Of a DNA stretch of 64,000 nucleotides, positions 44,934 to 52,902 are shown piece by piece; position 1 is the stretch's first letter, and every line of letters starts with the position of its first letter. A model generated the notes under the pieces. It did no database searches, was not told where the DNA came from, and worked only from the letters and a program-made list of their open reading frames with translations. The position numbers and the translations under genes are program-made. Source of the stretch: Caballeronia sp. TF1N1 (GTDB taxonomy: Bacteria; Pseudomonadota; Gammaproteobacteria; Burkholderiales; Burkholderiaceae); contig NZ_CP084629.1 of assembly GCF_022878925.1 (NCBI RefSeq), positions 310,001 through 374,000 on the forward strand, read 5' to 3'.

Positions 44934-45296
44934 ATGACTTCCCAATCGACTCACACGCTGTTCAAGCCGCTGCCGGGGGAATCCGCCGCGGCCATCGAGA
45001 TCTTCTTCAACGACCAGCCTTTGTCCGTGCCGGGCGGCCGTTCCGTCGCGGCCGCGCTGCTCGCGGCGGGCGTCTCGCGCTTTCGTGCGACGCCGGTGTC
45101 GGGTGCGCCGCGCGCGCCGTATTGCATGATGGGCGCGTGCTTCGAATGCCTCGTCGAAATCGACGGCATTCCGAGCCGTCAGAGTTGCATGGTCGAAGTG
45201 CAGGCGGGCATGCGTATCCGCTCGCAGGAAGGCGCGCGCGATCTGCCGCCCATGACACTCGCCGATACCCCGCTGGAGAACGCGCATGGCCGCTGA
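44934..45296 (+). CDS. [2Fe-2S]-binding small subunit of an opine/amino-acid oxidase (HcnA/SoxA-like)
   Basis: A 120-residue ferredoxin-like protein. 'FFNDQPLSVPGGRSVAAALLAAG' is the N-terminal ubiquitin-like fold, and cysteines in 'YCMMGACFECLVEIDG' and 'RQSCMV' give the C-x4-C-x2-C...C cluster pattern of HcnA and opine-oxidase gamma subunits. It lies 7 bp after the first FAD subunit and overlaps the alpha subunit gene by 11 bp, so it probably shuttles electrons within that enzyme. Confidence 0.9.
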   Translation: MTSQSTHTLFKPLPGESAAAIEIFFNDQPLSVPGGRSVAAALLAAGVSRFRATPVSGAPRAPYCMMGACFECLVEIDGIPSRQSCMVEVQAGMRIRSQEGARDLPPMTLADTPLENAHGR

Positions 45297-46692
45297 TTTC
45301 GCCCCCGAAGCCGTCGATGTGGTCGTGATCGGCGCTGGTCCGGCCGGCATGAGCGCGGCCACGCGCGCCGCCCGCGCGGGCCTCAAAACCGTCTTGATCG
45401 ATGAACAGAACGCCGTGGGCGGCCAGATTTATCGTGGCATCGCTCACGCCGATGCGCGTCGCAAGGAAATACTTGGCCCCGACTACGCGGCGGGCGCGGA
45501 GATCGCCCGTGCGTTCGCGGCATCGGGCGCACGTCACGTGACCAATGCGAGCGTCTGGCAAGTCACGCGCGAGCGCGGCATCAACTATCTGAAGGACGGC
45601 AAGATCGGCAGCTTCGACGCGCAACGCGTGATTCTCGCAAGCGGCGCGCTGGAGCGGCCCTTTCCGATTCCTGGCTGGACGCTGCCCGGCGTGCTGACGG
45701 CGGGTGCCGCGCAGATTCTCCTGAAGAGCGCGGGCGAAGTGCCTGCCGCGCCACCGGTTCTCGCGGGCTGCGGGCCGTTGCTGTATCTGCTTGGCTGGCA
45801 ATATGTGCGCGCCGGCGTGCCGATTCGCGCGCTCGTCGATACCACGCGTCACGAAGACCGCTGGCGCGCGAAGCGTCACATGCTGTCCGCGTTGCGCGCG
45901 TGGCCGTTCCTGAGCAAGGGCCTGCAACTGATCCGCACCTTGCGCGACGCCGGCGTGCCGATCTTCGAAGCGGCCGACGATCTGCGCGTGGAAGGGCGCA
46001 TCGGCGCGGATAACGTCGAGCATGCGGCCGCGCTTCACTTCACGACGCAAGGCGCGGCGCACCGCCTTGAAGCGGACGTGATCCTGCTGCATCAGGGCGT
46101 CGTGCCGAATACGCAGTTCACGCAGGCTTTGCGGGCGTCGCATCGCTGGGACGACGCGCAGCTTTGCTTCACGCCCAAAGTCGATGCGTGGGGCGAGCTG
46201 GATGTGCCCGGCATCTTCGTCGCGGGCGACGGCGCGGGTATCGGCGGCGCGCAGGCGGCGGCCTTGCAGGGCTCGCTCGCGGGCCTCGCGGTCGCGGCGC
46301 AACTCGGCGCGCTGAACGCCGCCACGCGCGACGCCGAAGCGGCCGGGCAGCGCCGCGCGCTGGCGGGCGTGCTGCGCATCCGGCCATTTCTCGACAGCCT
46401 TTATCGTCCGCGCGATATCAACCGCATTCCGCGCAACGAGACTATCGTGTGCCGCTGCGAGGAAGTCACGGCGGGCGAATTGCGCAAATTCGTCGAGATG
46501 GGTTGCGTCGGACCGAATCAGGCGAAGTCGTTCGGACGTTGCGGCATGGGTCCGTGTCAGGGCCGCATGTGCGGTCTCACGGTGACCGAAGTCATCGCGG
46601 ATGCGCGGCGTGTCTCGCCCGCCGAAGTCGGCTACTACCGCATTCGTCCGCCGATCAAGCCGCTCACGCTCGGAGAACTCGCCGGTGAATGA
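45286..46692 (+). CDS. FAD/NAD(P)-binding alpha subunit of an opine/amino-acid oxidase (HcnB/OoxA-like)
   Basis: A 468-residue flavoprotein. The first Rossmann motif is 'VVVIGAGPAGMSAATRAARAG' (about 12-32) and the second begins near residue 155. The C-terminal 80 residues form a BFD-like iron-sulfur domain with 'IVCRCEEVTAGELRKF' and 'GRCGMGPCQGRMC'. This arrangement is that of the large subunit of octopine/nopaline oxidases, D-hydroxyproline dehydrogenase and hydrogen-cyanide synthase HcnB. Overlaps with both neighbours show one translation unit. Confidence 0.9.
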   Translation: MAADFAPEAVDVVVIGAGPAGMSAATRAARAGLKTVLIDEQNAVGGQIYRGIAHADARRKEILGPDYAAGAEIARAFAASGARHVTNASVWQVTRERGINYLKDGKIGSFDAQRVILASGALERPFPIPGWTLPGVLTAGAAQILLKSAGEVPAAPPVLAGCGPLLYLLGWQYVRAGVPIRALVDTTRHEDRWRAKRHMLSALRAWPFLSKGLQLIRTLRDAGVPIFEAADDLRVEGRIGADNVEHAAALHFTTQGAAHRLEADVILLHQGVVPNTQFTQALRASHRWDDAQLCFTPKVDAWGELDVPGIFVAGDGAGIGGAQAAALQGSLAGLAVAAQLGALNAATRDAEAAGQRRALAGVLRIRPFLDSLYRPRDINRIPRNETIVCRCEEVTAGELRKFVEMGCVGPNQAKSFGRCGMGPCQGRMCGLTVTEVIADARRVSPAEVGYYRIRPPIKPLTLGELAGE

Positions 46693-47857
46693 CGCAACCG
46701 ACGTTCAGGAAGCCGATGTGCTCGTGGTTGGCGGCGGACTGCACGGCACGAGCAGCGCGTTCCACATGGCGCGGCGCGGCGCGAAGGTGATCGTGCTCGA
46801 AGCCGATTACGTCGCGCGTCATTCGTCCGGCGTGAATGCGGGCGGCGTACGCACGCTCGGACGCGCGCTGCCCGAGATTCCGCTCGCGCTGATGTCGCGT
46901 GAAATCTGGCATGGCATGCGCGATCTGATTGGCGAGGATGGCGGCTTCGTGCCATCGGGCCAGCTCAAGATAGCCGAGACGGACGATGAACTCGAAGCAT
47001 GCCGCGAGCGCGTCGCCCTGCTCGAATCGCATGGCTTCACGCACGAGAAAGTGATAGACCGAGAGGCCGTGCTCGAACTCGAACCCGCGCTGGCTCGGCA
47101 TGTCACGGGCGGCATCTGGGTCGAGCGCGATGGCTTCGCGCTGCCGTATCGCACGACCACGGCCTTCCGGCTCGCCGCGCAAAAACTCGGCGCGCGCTTT
47201 CTGGAAGGCACGCCGGTGCGTCGTATCGAGCAACGCGGCGCGCGCTGGTTCGCCTACACGCCGCACGGCACGTTCAGCGCGGAAAAGCTGCTCGTCACGG
47301 CGGGCGCGTGGTCCGGCGAACTCGCGAAACAGGTGGGCGAGCCGGTGCCGGTGCATCCCGAAGGTCTGATGCTGATGGTCACGCATCGCGTCGCGCCCTT
47401 CTGTCGCGCGACACTCGGCGCAACGGGACGGCCGCTGTCCTTCAAGCAGTTCGATAACGGCACGGTGGTGATTGGCGGCAAGCTGATCGGCATTGCGGAC
47501 CTGCTTGCGCGTCATGGCGAAGTGGATTTCGTGCGCCTCGTGCGCAGCGCTAAAACCGTCACCGATCTGTTCCCGCATCTGCGCCATCTGGGCGTCAATC
47601 GCGCGTGGGCCGGTGTCGAGGCATTCACCGAGGATGAGCTTCCAGTGATCTCGGCAAGCCGCAAGGCATCGAATCTCTATTACTCGTTCGGCTATTGCGG
47701 CAGCGGTTTTCAGCTCGGACCGGGCTGCGGCAAGCTCGTCTCCGAACTCATGCTCGATGGCGCGCCGTCCATTTCACTCGATGCATTCGCCATCGATCGC
47801 TTCGGGCGCGCGGCCGCTTCTTCGGATGCGAATACCGCGCGTCTCGTCGCGCATTGA
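46685..47857 (+). CDS. second FAD-dependent DAO-family oxidoreductase (sarcosine-oxidase-beta/HcnC-like)
   Basis: A 390-residue flavoenzyme with 'VLVVGGGLHGTSSAFHMARRG' at about residues 12-32 and the DAO-family end block 'YCGSGFQLGPGCGKLVSEL'. 'HSSGVNAGGVRTLGR' resembles the covalent-flavin region of sarcosine-oxidase beta chains, but covalent attachment is not claimed. The GTG at 46685 follows GGAG and overlaps the alpha-subunit stop by 8 bp. With the similar gene at 43784 the operon has two beta-type chains for one alpha/gamma pair. Confidence 0.88.
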   Translation: MNDATDVQEADVLVVGGGLHGTSSAFHMARRGAKVIVLEADYVARHSSGVNAGGVRTLGRALPEIPLALMSREIWHGMRDLIGEDGGFVPSGQLKIAETDDELEACRERVALLESHGFTHEKVIDREAVLELEPALARHVTGGIWVERDGFALPYRTTTAFRLAAQKLGARFLEGTPVRRIEQRGARWFAYTPHGTFSAEKLLVTAGAWSGELAKQVGEPVPVHPEGLMLMVTHRVAPFCRATLGATGRPLSFKQFDNGTVVIGGKLIGIADLLARHGEVDFVRLVRSAKTVTDLFPHLRHLGVNRAWAGVEAFTEDELPVISASRKASNLYYSFGYCGSGFQLGPGCGKLVSELMLDGAPSISLDAFAIDRFGRAAASSDANTARLVAH

Positions 47858-47916
47858 ATGCCGCGCGTTTTCGCGCGGCGACTTCGTTTCAATCTCAACG
47901 TTCAAGGAAAAACATC

Positions 47917-48270
47917 ATGGGCGATATCGTTCGCATCGACACCAATCAGCGGATGAGCCGCATCGTCAAGGCAGCGGGTCTCGTGTTTATCGGCGGCCAG
48001 ACTTCCGCCGATCATTCGCCGGATATCAAACTGCAAACCGCCAAGGTGCTCGAAAAGATCGACGGCTTTCTGGAGAAAGCGGGCATCGACAAGACGCGTC
48101 TCGTGTCGGCACAAGTGTGGCTTGCGGATATCTCCCGCGATTTCAGCGGCATGAACGAAGTGTGGGATGCGTGGGTGCCGCAAGGGCATGCGCCGACCCG
48201 CGCGACGGTGCAAGCGCAATTGGCAACGCCCGAGTTGCTGGTGGAGATCGCGGTGGTGGCGTTGGCGTGA
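47917..48270 (+). CDS. RidA family enamine/imine deaminase
   Basis: A 117-residue RidA/YjgF protein that hydrolyses reactive enamine/imine products to keto acids and ammonia. 'VFIGGQTSADHSPDIKLQTAKVLEKIDGFLEKAG' region and the catalytic-arginine segment 'PTRATVQAQLATPELLVEIAVVA' are typical. It is the last gene of the oxidase operon; FAD oxidases of this type make imines, so the pairing fits chemically. The ATG follows AAGGAAA. Confidence 0.9.
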   Translation: MGDIVRIDTNQRMSRIVKAAGLVFIGGQTSADHSPDIKLQTAKVLEKIDGFLEKAGIDKTRLVSAQVWLADISRDFSGMNEVWDAWVPQGHAPTRATVQAQLATPELLVEIAVVALA

Positions 48271-48385
48271 ACGGGCTGCTACCGCTTATCGCTTTTCGTG
48301 ATTTGAATGTGCGAAACGCACCGCACAAAAAGCCACGTTTCATGGTAACTTCCAGCCTGTTCATCGCACGGTTGCGATGAGCGAG

Positions 48386-48545
48386 TTCTCGGGGCGGGGT
48401 GAGATTCCCCACCGGCGGTAATCGTTTCCCGATGTTTCCACGGAAGAGACGTAGCCCGCGAGCGCTCTCCGGCTTTCACGGTCGGAGAGGTCAGCAGACC
48501 CGGTTTGATTCCGGGGCCGACGGTATAGTCCGGATGAAAGAGAAC
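48386..48545 (+). promoter_or_regulatory. FMN riboswitch (RFN element)
   Basis: The conserved landmarks are all present in order: P1 strand TTCTC, then GGGCGGGGTGAGATTCCCC, ACCGGCGGTAAT, AGCCCGCGAGCG, GGTCAGCAGACCCGG, TTCCGGGGCCGACGGT, ATAGTCCGGATG and the closing GAGAA of P1. It lies about 100 bp upstream of a riboflavin-pathway gene. FMN binding should lower expression of the lumazine synthase downstream. Confidence 0.97.
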
Positions 48546-48640
48546 AGGACAGTCAGTGTGCTTCGTCACGCTTCGTTCGCGCTTATTTTGTCGCGTGCGA
48601 AGGCCATTGGCCGTCCTTCGCCCTGTTCACACCAAACAGG
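48542..48640 (+). promoter_or_regulatory. riboswitch expression platform hiding the ribH ribosome site
   Basis: CCTGTTC at 48622-48628 can pair either with GAACAGG at 48542-48548, which overlaps the closing strand of the riboswitch P1, or with AACAGG at 48635-48640, which holds the ribH ribosome site. The two pairings exclude each other. With FMN bound, P1 uses its strand and the hairpin over the ribosome site can form. This is consistent with translational control; it is inferred from complementarity. Confidence 0.5.
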
Positions 48641-48649
48641 CTGATGTCC

Positions 48650-49153
48650 ATGAACTTTTCGAATTCAAACGAAACCCAGGCAGTATCGGCTGCAGGCTCC
48701 ACTCGTGCGCGCGTCGCTTTCGTGCAGGCTTGCTGGCATCGCGATATCGTCGATCAATGCAAGACCTCGTTCATCGAAGCCATGCAAAAGCGCGGTTACA
48801 CAGCGGACGATATCGATCTCTACGAAGTCGCTGGCGCATTCGAGATTCCGCTGCACGCCAAACGTCTTGCACTAAGCGGCCAATACGCGGGCATTGTCGC
48901 GGCGGGACTGGTGGTCGATGGCGGAATTTATCGGCACGAGTTCGTCGCGACGGCTGTCATCAACGGCTTGATGCAGGTGCAACTCGAAACCGGCACGCCG
49001 GTGTTTTCGGCCGTGCTTACGCCGCATCATTTTCATCATGGCGAAGAGCATGTCGGCTTCTTCAAGGAGCACTTTCTCGTGAAGGGCGCGGAAGCGGCGC
49101 ATGCTTGCGCGGATACGATCGCCAAGTTGAGTGCGTTGCCGGTGGCGGGTTGA
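48650..49153 (+). CDS. ribH: 6,7-dimethyl-8-ribityllumazine synthase, RibH2 type
   Basis: A 167-residue enzyme for the penultimate step of riboflavin synthesis, joining the ribityl-aminouracil and dihydroxybutanone phosphate. 'VAGAFEIPLHAK' matches the substrate loop and 'PVFSAVLTPHHFHHGEEH' the region with the catalytic histidine. The sequence is nearer the decameric RibH2 form (as in Brucella) than the usual pentameric/60-mer RibH1, which would be encoded elsewhere. An ATG at 48644 is also possible, but the one at 48650 has better spacing to CAGG. Under FMN-riboswitch control and followed by a terminator. Confidence 0.93.
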   Translation: MNFSNSNETQAVSAAGSTRARVAFVQACWHRDIVDQCKTSFIEAMQKRGYTADDIDLYEVAGAFEIPLHAKRLALSGQYAGIVAAGLVVDGGIYRHEFVATAVINGLMQVQLETGTPVFSAVLTPHHFHHGEEHVGFFKEHFLVKGAEAAHACADTIAKLSALPVAG

Positions 49154-49169
49154 GCATTTGAAGCAGATG

Positions 49170-49195
49170 AGCGGGCCTTTCGACGAAGGCCCGCT
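49170..49195. terminator. terminator stem after ribH
   Basis: AGCGGGCCTT and AAGGCCCGCT form a perfect 10-bp stem with a 6-base loop 17 bp after the ribH stop. The following bases (TCAATC) are a weak uracil tail. The stem directly abuts the end of the minus-strand small frame at 49196, so it may serve both directions. Confidence 0.65.
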
Positions 49196-49569
49196 TCAAT
49201 CGCAAAGCGACGTGCTTTGATCGCCGACCGCGAACAGCCGTCGATCCCACACCACGGATATCGGTTCCGAAACCACGATCCGCGCGGCATCGAGATGAGC
49301 GGATTTCACGACGGCATTGAACTCCGTGCGCGCAATCACGGACGGAACCAGCAACACGGCGGACTTTGCGTTGCGCCGCGATCCACTCAACTTGCGGAAT
49401 CCCCTGGTTTCACCGCGCGCATGGAATCCAGCGCCTGCAACACCTCTCCATCCGACGACACCACGCAGAACCCCGCCGACGGTAAATCGTCATTGCCGAC
49501 CGTCGCGAAGCCCGCTATTAGCAACGCCGCCAGCACCACACCCGCCACCCATCCCAGACGCTTTTTCAT
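49196..49569 (-). CDS. small exported protein, possibly frameshifted (two overlapping frames)
   Basis: An ATG at 49569 with GGGGA upstream opens a 60-residue frame with an N-terminal membrane/signal helix ('RLGWVAGVVLAALLIAGFATVG') that stops at 49387. A second frame, shifted by one base and overlapping the stop, runs on for 64 codons to 49196 and reads like coding sequence ('SAVLLVPSVIARTEFNAVVKSA'). The simplest reading is one envelope protein of about 115-120 residues split by a frameshift; two coupled small genes (TTG restart) are the alternative. No family was recognised. Confidence 0.4.
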
Positions 49570-49740
49570 GATGTTCCCCGCTCATGCTTCTCGAATGACT
49601 CCATGAAGCGCACTTTGCGCCAGCAGAGTTACACGAGCGTTAGCAAAAGGAAGCACGGGGGTTTCATCTGAAACATGGCTCCGTTACACGCCCATCAAGG
49701 CTGCAACGCCGCAACGTCACGCCGATCTCCGCCAAAAATC

Positions 49741-49776
49741 AAGCGAAACGCGTGTTACACTCGGTTCGCTTTTTTA
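49741..49776. terminator. bidirectional intrinsic terminator
   Basis: AAGCGAA (49741-49747) pairs with TTCGCTT (49765-49771) and is followed by a T run on the plus strand. On the minus strand the same stem is followed by GATTTTT. It lies 73 bp beyond the stop of the minus-strand glycine-zipper gene and probably ends that transcript. Confidence 0.6.
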
Positions 49777-49848
49777 AGACAATTCCTCTTGCCCGATCCG
49801 CCAAATCGTCTTTAGGGAGTACTGGCATCCGGTCACGGAATCAGGGAA

Positions 49849-50721
49849 TCAAGGAATCGGCAAGTTGCGCACGACCGGCTGGCCATCGGGATACACCGCG
49901 AGCGTGTTGCCCGGGTCGTATGGCAGATCGGCGGACATCGGCTTGCCGTCGAGCATGAAATCAACCTTGTAGAGATCGCCGCCGCGAAAGCGGGCGTGCT
50001 GGACATCGCCGCATTGGTCGTTCGTCACGAAGTGCTCCACCGGCACGTCGACGGGCGAATCCGGCGTGGCCGGCTTCGGCGGGGGAATCAGGAAATGCCA
50101 GAGCGCCATGCCGATCAGGCCGCCCGCCACGCCGCCGGCGACCGTCACCGATATCTTGTGCGTCAGCGCGTGCCCAAGCACGCCGCCGCCCGCACCCAGC
50201 AGGATGCCGAACGGTCCGACCACCCAGCCCACGGCGCCGCCCGCGAGCGCGGCCGGCAAAATCCAAATGCGCTCCGCCAGAAAATGCGCCGCGAGCCACG
50301 CCGCGCCCGCCGCCCCGAGCGGAGCGCCAGTCAGACCTTCAATATGCCGCACGAACCACGGGCGCGCATTCGCCTGCGCCACCTCGAACTCGCGCACGGT
50401 GGTGAGCGTCGGGCGGCACTCGTGCTGACTGGCGAGCGTGGTCGTGGTGAGCGTGCTGACGGAAACGACCGGCACGGTGACGGGCAGGCCCGTGTGCGCA
50501 ACTTCGGTCGATTGCACCTCAGGTTGAGCGGTGTCGCTGCCGTTAACCGTGTTAGCCATATCGGCGGCCCTGCATCCGGGCGCGGTGGCCGAAAGCATCG
50601 CGAAAGTCATCAAGCATGCGCTCGCGACGGCAAGACGGCGCAAGCCCGGCTTCGGCGGCAAGGATCGCTTGGCCAGACCATGACTACGACTACGATTACG
50701 ACGGGAAAGATCGAGGGACAT
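49849..50721 (-). CDS. exported glycine-zipper protein of unknown function
   Basis: A protein of up to 290 residues. A signal-like helix ('LRRLAVASACLMTFAMLSATAPG') is followed by a soluble part, then two or three Gly/Ala-rich hydrophobic segments ('PAALAGGAVGWVVGPFGILLGAGGGVLG', 'VAGGVAGGLIGMALWHFL' in part), a glycine-zipper pattern seen in membrane-inserting envelope proteins, and a C-terminal domain with 'GDLYKVDFMLDGKPMS'. The ATG at 50721 overlaps the tssJ ATG on the other strand and lacks a clear ribosome site; a TTG near 50643 would give a shorter leader. Its place beside tssJ hints at a T6SS link. No firm family. Confidence 0.6.
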   Translation of the reverse strand: MSLDLSRRNRSRSHGLAKRSLPPKPGLRRLAVASACLMTFAMLSATAPGCRAADMANTVNGSDTAQPEVQSTEVAHTGLPVTVPVVSVSTLTTTTLASQHECRPTLTTVREFEVAQANARPWFVRHIEGLTGAPLGAAGAAWLAAHFLAERIWILPAALAGGAVGWVVGPFGILLGAGGGVLGHALTHKISVTVAGGVAGGLIGMALWHFLIPPPKPATPDSPVDVPVEHFVTNDQCGDVQHARFRGGDLYKVDFMLDGKPMSADLPYDPGNTLAVYPDGQPVVRNLPIP

Positions 50722-51505
50722 GAGTAGACCGACTCTCAGGCAAGCCGAATTTGCCGCAAGCGTAGCAGAGCAGACGATTCGCGTCGCCCCCACGTTGCGA
50801 CGCGCGGCGCAACGCGTACTCACCGTCTGCGCGCTCGCCTTCGGCTTGGTACTCGCGGGCTGCTCCATGTTCAGCGGCACGAGCGCGAAGCAGGCCGTCG
50901 CGGCCGTCGACTGGAGCGCGGCGGGCGACGCCATCCTCGTGCAGCTCGACGCCGACGATCTACTCAACGAATACAACAACGAGCCGCATACGCTCCTGCT
51001 CGGCGTGGTGCAGACCGCCGACGCCGATTCGTTTCGCAAACTGTCGGCCGATGCCGGCACGCTCGCCTCGACGCTCGGCGAAGCGGCGCCGAATCCCGCG
51101 ATCCTTCAGCTCACGCGCTACGTCGTGCAGCCGGGCGGTCACACGATCCTCTCGATCGATCGCGCCGCGAAAGCGAAGATGGTCGGGCTGATCGCGGGCT
51201 TCTACACGATGGACCCGGCGTCCAGCGCGCGTCTCTTCGAGATTCCGCTCGCCATATCGAATCAGGCGTTCGTCGGCCACGATTATGCGGCGCAACCGCA
51301 AACGCTTGCGTTGCGCCTGTCGCTTGGACGCGATGCGATCAGCGACGCCGCGCGTCTGAATCCGGAACCGCCGCAGATCGTCGCCGCGCAAAAACGCGCA
51401 CAGGCGAAGCAGCAGATCGTGCCGCTCGACGGCGGCGGCAAGGAAGTGCCGCTCACGCCATCGAACGGCGCAGCCGATACCGCCACCATCAAACTCCCCA
51501 ACTGA
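50720..51505 (+). CDS. tssJ: T6SS outer-membrane lipoprotein TssJ
   Basis: A 261-residue lipoprotein that anchors the TssJLM complex to the outer membrane. The lipobox is 'GLVLAGCSMF', after an unusually long charged N-region of about 32 residues. The TssJ transthyretin-like domain shows 'LLLGVVQTADADSFRKLS' and 'MVGLIAGFYTMDPASSARLFEIPLA'. A C-terminal Pro/Lys tail of about 50 residues is extra to the family. The ATG follows GAGGGA and shares bases with the start of the divergent gene. It heads tssJ-tssK-tssL-tssM. Confidence 0.9.
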   Translation: MSRPTLRQAEFAASVAEQTIRVAPTLRRAAQRVLTVCALAFGLVLAGCSMFSGTSAKQAVAAVDWSAAGDAILVQLDADDLLNEYNNEPHTLLLGVVQTADADSFRKLSADAGTLASTLGEAAPNPAILQLTRYVVQPGGHTILSIDRAAKAKMVGLIAGFYTMDPASSARLFEIPLAISNQAFVGHDYAAQPQTLALRLSLGRDAISDAARLNPEPPQIVAAQKRAQAKQQIVPLDGGGKEVPLTPSNGAADTATIKLPN

Positions 51506-51515
51506 CGAGCCCGAC

Positions 51516-52901
51516 GTGGAAGACAAGCAAGCCGTCTACTGGCATCAGGGAATGTTTCTGCAGCCGCAGCATTTTCAGCTCGCGGATCAGCACAGCCGTT
51601 TCACGCAGACGCCGCTTTACGAAGCCGGCGTGCCGCATTTCTGGGGCGTCGGCGCGCTCGAACTGTCGAGAAGCGCCATCGCGAATCGCACCATCGACGT
51701 GCAGCGCGCGCGTCTTCTGTTCCGCGATCATCACTATGTCGAGTATCCCGAGAACGCGGTGATCGCGCCGCGCACCTTCGAGGCAAGCTGGGTGCAGGGC
51801 GACCGTCCGCTCAACGTCTATCTCGGCGTGCGCCGCGCGAGCGAGCAGGAAAAGAACGTCACCGAAGTCAGCACGCTCGCCGACGCCGCGAACGTCGCCA
51901 CACGCTTCGCCACGGTGATGTCCGTTCCCGAGACGCCCGACCTTTATTCCGAAGGCCCCGACGCGCCGCTGCAAACGCTGCGCTATGTGCTGAAGGTGTT
52001 CTTCGAATCGGAGCTGGATCATCTGGATCAGTACGAGCTGATTCCCATCGCGCGGCTGGTGCGCGATGGCGACACCGTCGTGCTCGCCGACCGCTTCATC
52101 CCGCCGAGTTACGCGCTCGCCGGTTCCGATGCGCTGCGCACGATGCTGCGCGAGATCCGCGACGAGCTTGCAGGACGCGCCCGCCAGTTGCAGGAGTACA
52201 AGAATCCGCGCGAGATGCAGAAGGCCGAGTTCGACGCGTCGTACATGCTGTTCCTGCTCGCGTTGCGATCGCTCAATCGCTTTTCGCCGAGCCTGTTCCA
52301 TCTGATCGAGAGCGAACAGGTGCATCCGTGGCTCGCATATGGCGTGTTGCGGCAACTCGTCGGCGAACTGAGCTCGTTCTCGGAGCGCTTCACCATGCTC
52401 GGCGAGATGGACGGCGGCGCCGGTCTGCCCGCTTACGATCACCTCGACCTCGACGGCTGCTTCGGGCGCGCGCGCGTGACCATCGGGCATCTGCTCAACG
52501 AGATCACGGTCGGGCCGGAGTTTCTGGTCGTGCTGGAGCCACGCGACGGCGTCTATCACGGACAAGTGCCGCGCAGCGTGTTCGGCAACCGCAACCGCTT
52601 TTATCTCGTCGTGCGGACGCAGGAAGATCCGCAATGGGTGGTGGATGGCATCGTCAACGGCGCGCGTTTGTCCGCGCTCGGCGAAATTCCGACGCTCGTG
52701 CGCCACGCCCTGCCCGGCCTCGAACTGATTCATATGCCGCACGCGCCGCAGGGTTTGCCGCGTCGCGCGCATTCGTTCTACTTCCGTATCGAACAGGTGA
52801 GCGAGCAGTGGGAACTCGTCGAGCGCGAAGGCGATATCGCTCTTCACTGGCTCGATGCCCCCGCCGATCTGCGCGCCGAGATCGTGATCCTGCGGAGATG
52901 A
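51516..52901 (+). CDS. tssK: T6SS baseplate protein TssK
   Basis: A 461-residue cytoplasmic protein that joins the baseplate to the TssL/TssM membrane complex. The N-terminal signature 'VYWHQGMFLQPQHFQLADQH' is diagnostic, and length fits the family. The start is the GTG at 51516, 10 bp after the tssJ stop. It is followed after one base by tssL. Confidence 0.96.
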   Translation: MEDKQAVYWHQGMFLQPQHFQLADQHSRFTQTPLYEAGVPHFWGVGALELSRSAIANRTIDVQRARLLFRDHHYVEYPENAVIAPRTFEASWVQGDRPLNVYLGVRRASEQEKNVTEVSTLADAANVATRFATVMSVPETPDLYSEGPDAPLQTLRYVLKVFFESELDHLDQYELIPIARLVRDGDTVVLADRFIPPSYALAGSDALRTMLREIRDELAGRARQLQEYKNPREMQKAEFDASYMLFLLALRSLNRFSPSLFHLIESEQVHPWLAYGVLRQLVGELSSFSERFTMLGEMDGGAGLPAYDHLDLDGCFGRARVTIGHLLNEITVGPEFLVVLEPRDGVYHGQVPRSVFGNRNRFYLVVRTQEDPQWVVDGIVNGARLSALGEIPTLVRHALPGLELIHMPHAPQGLPRRAHSFYFRIEQVSEQWELVEREGDIALHWLDAPADLRAEIVILRR

Positions 52902-52902
52902 C

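Noticed and set aside
49836..49860. Triple GGAATC repeat at the end of the glycine-zipper gene as a possible regulatory repeat
   Set aside because: Three short copies at the stop codon region are too little to support a function.
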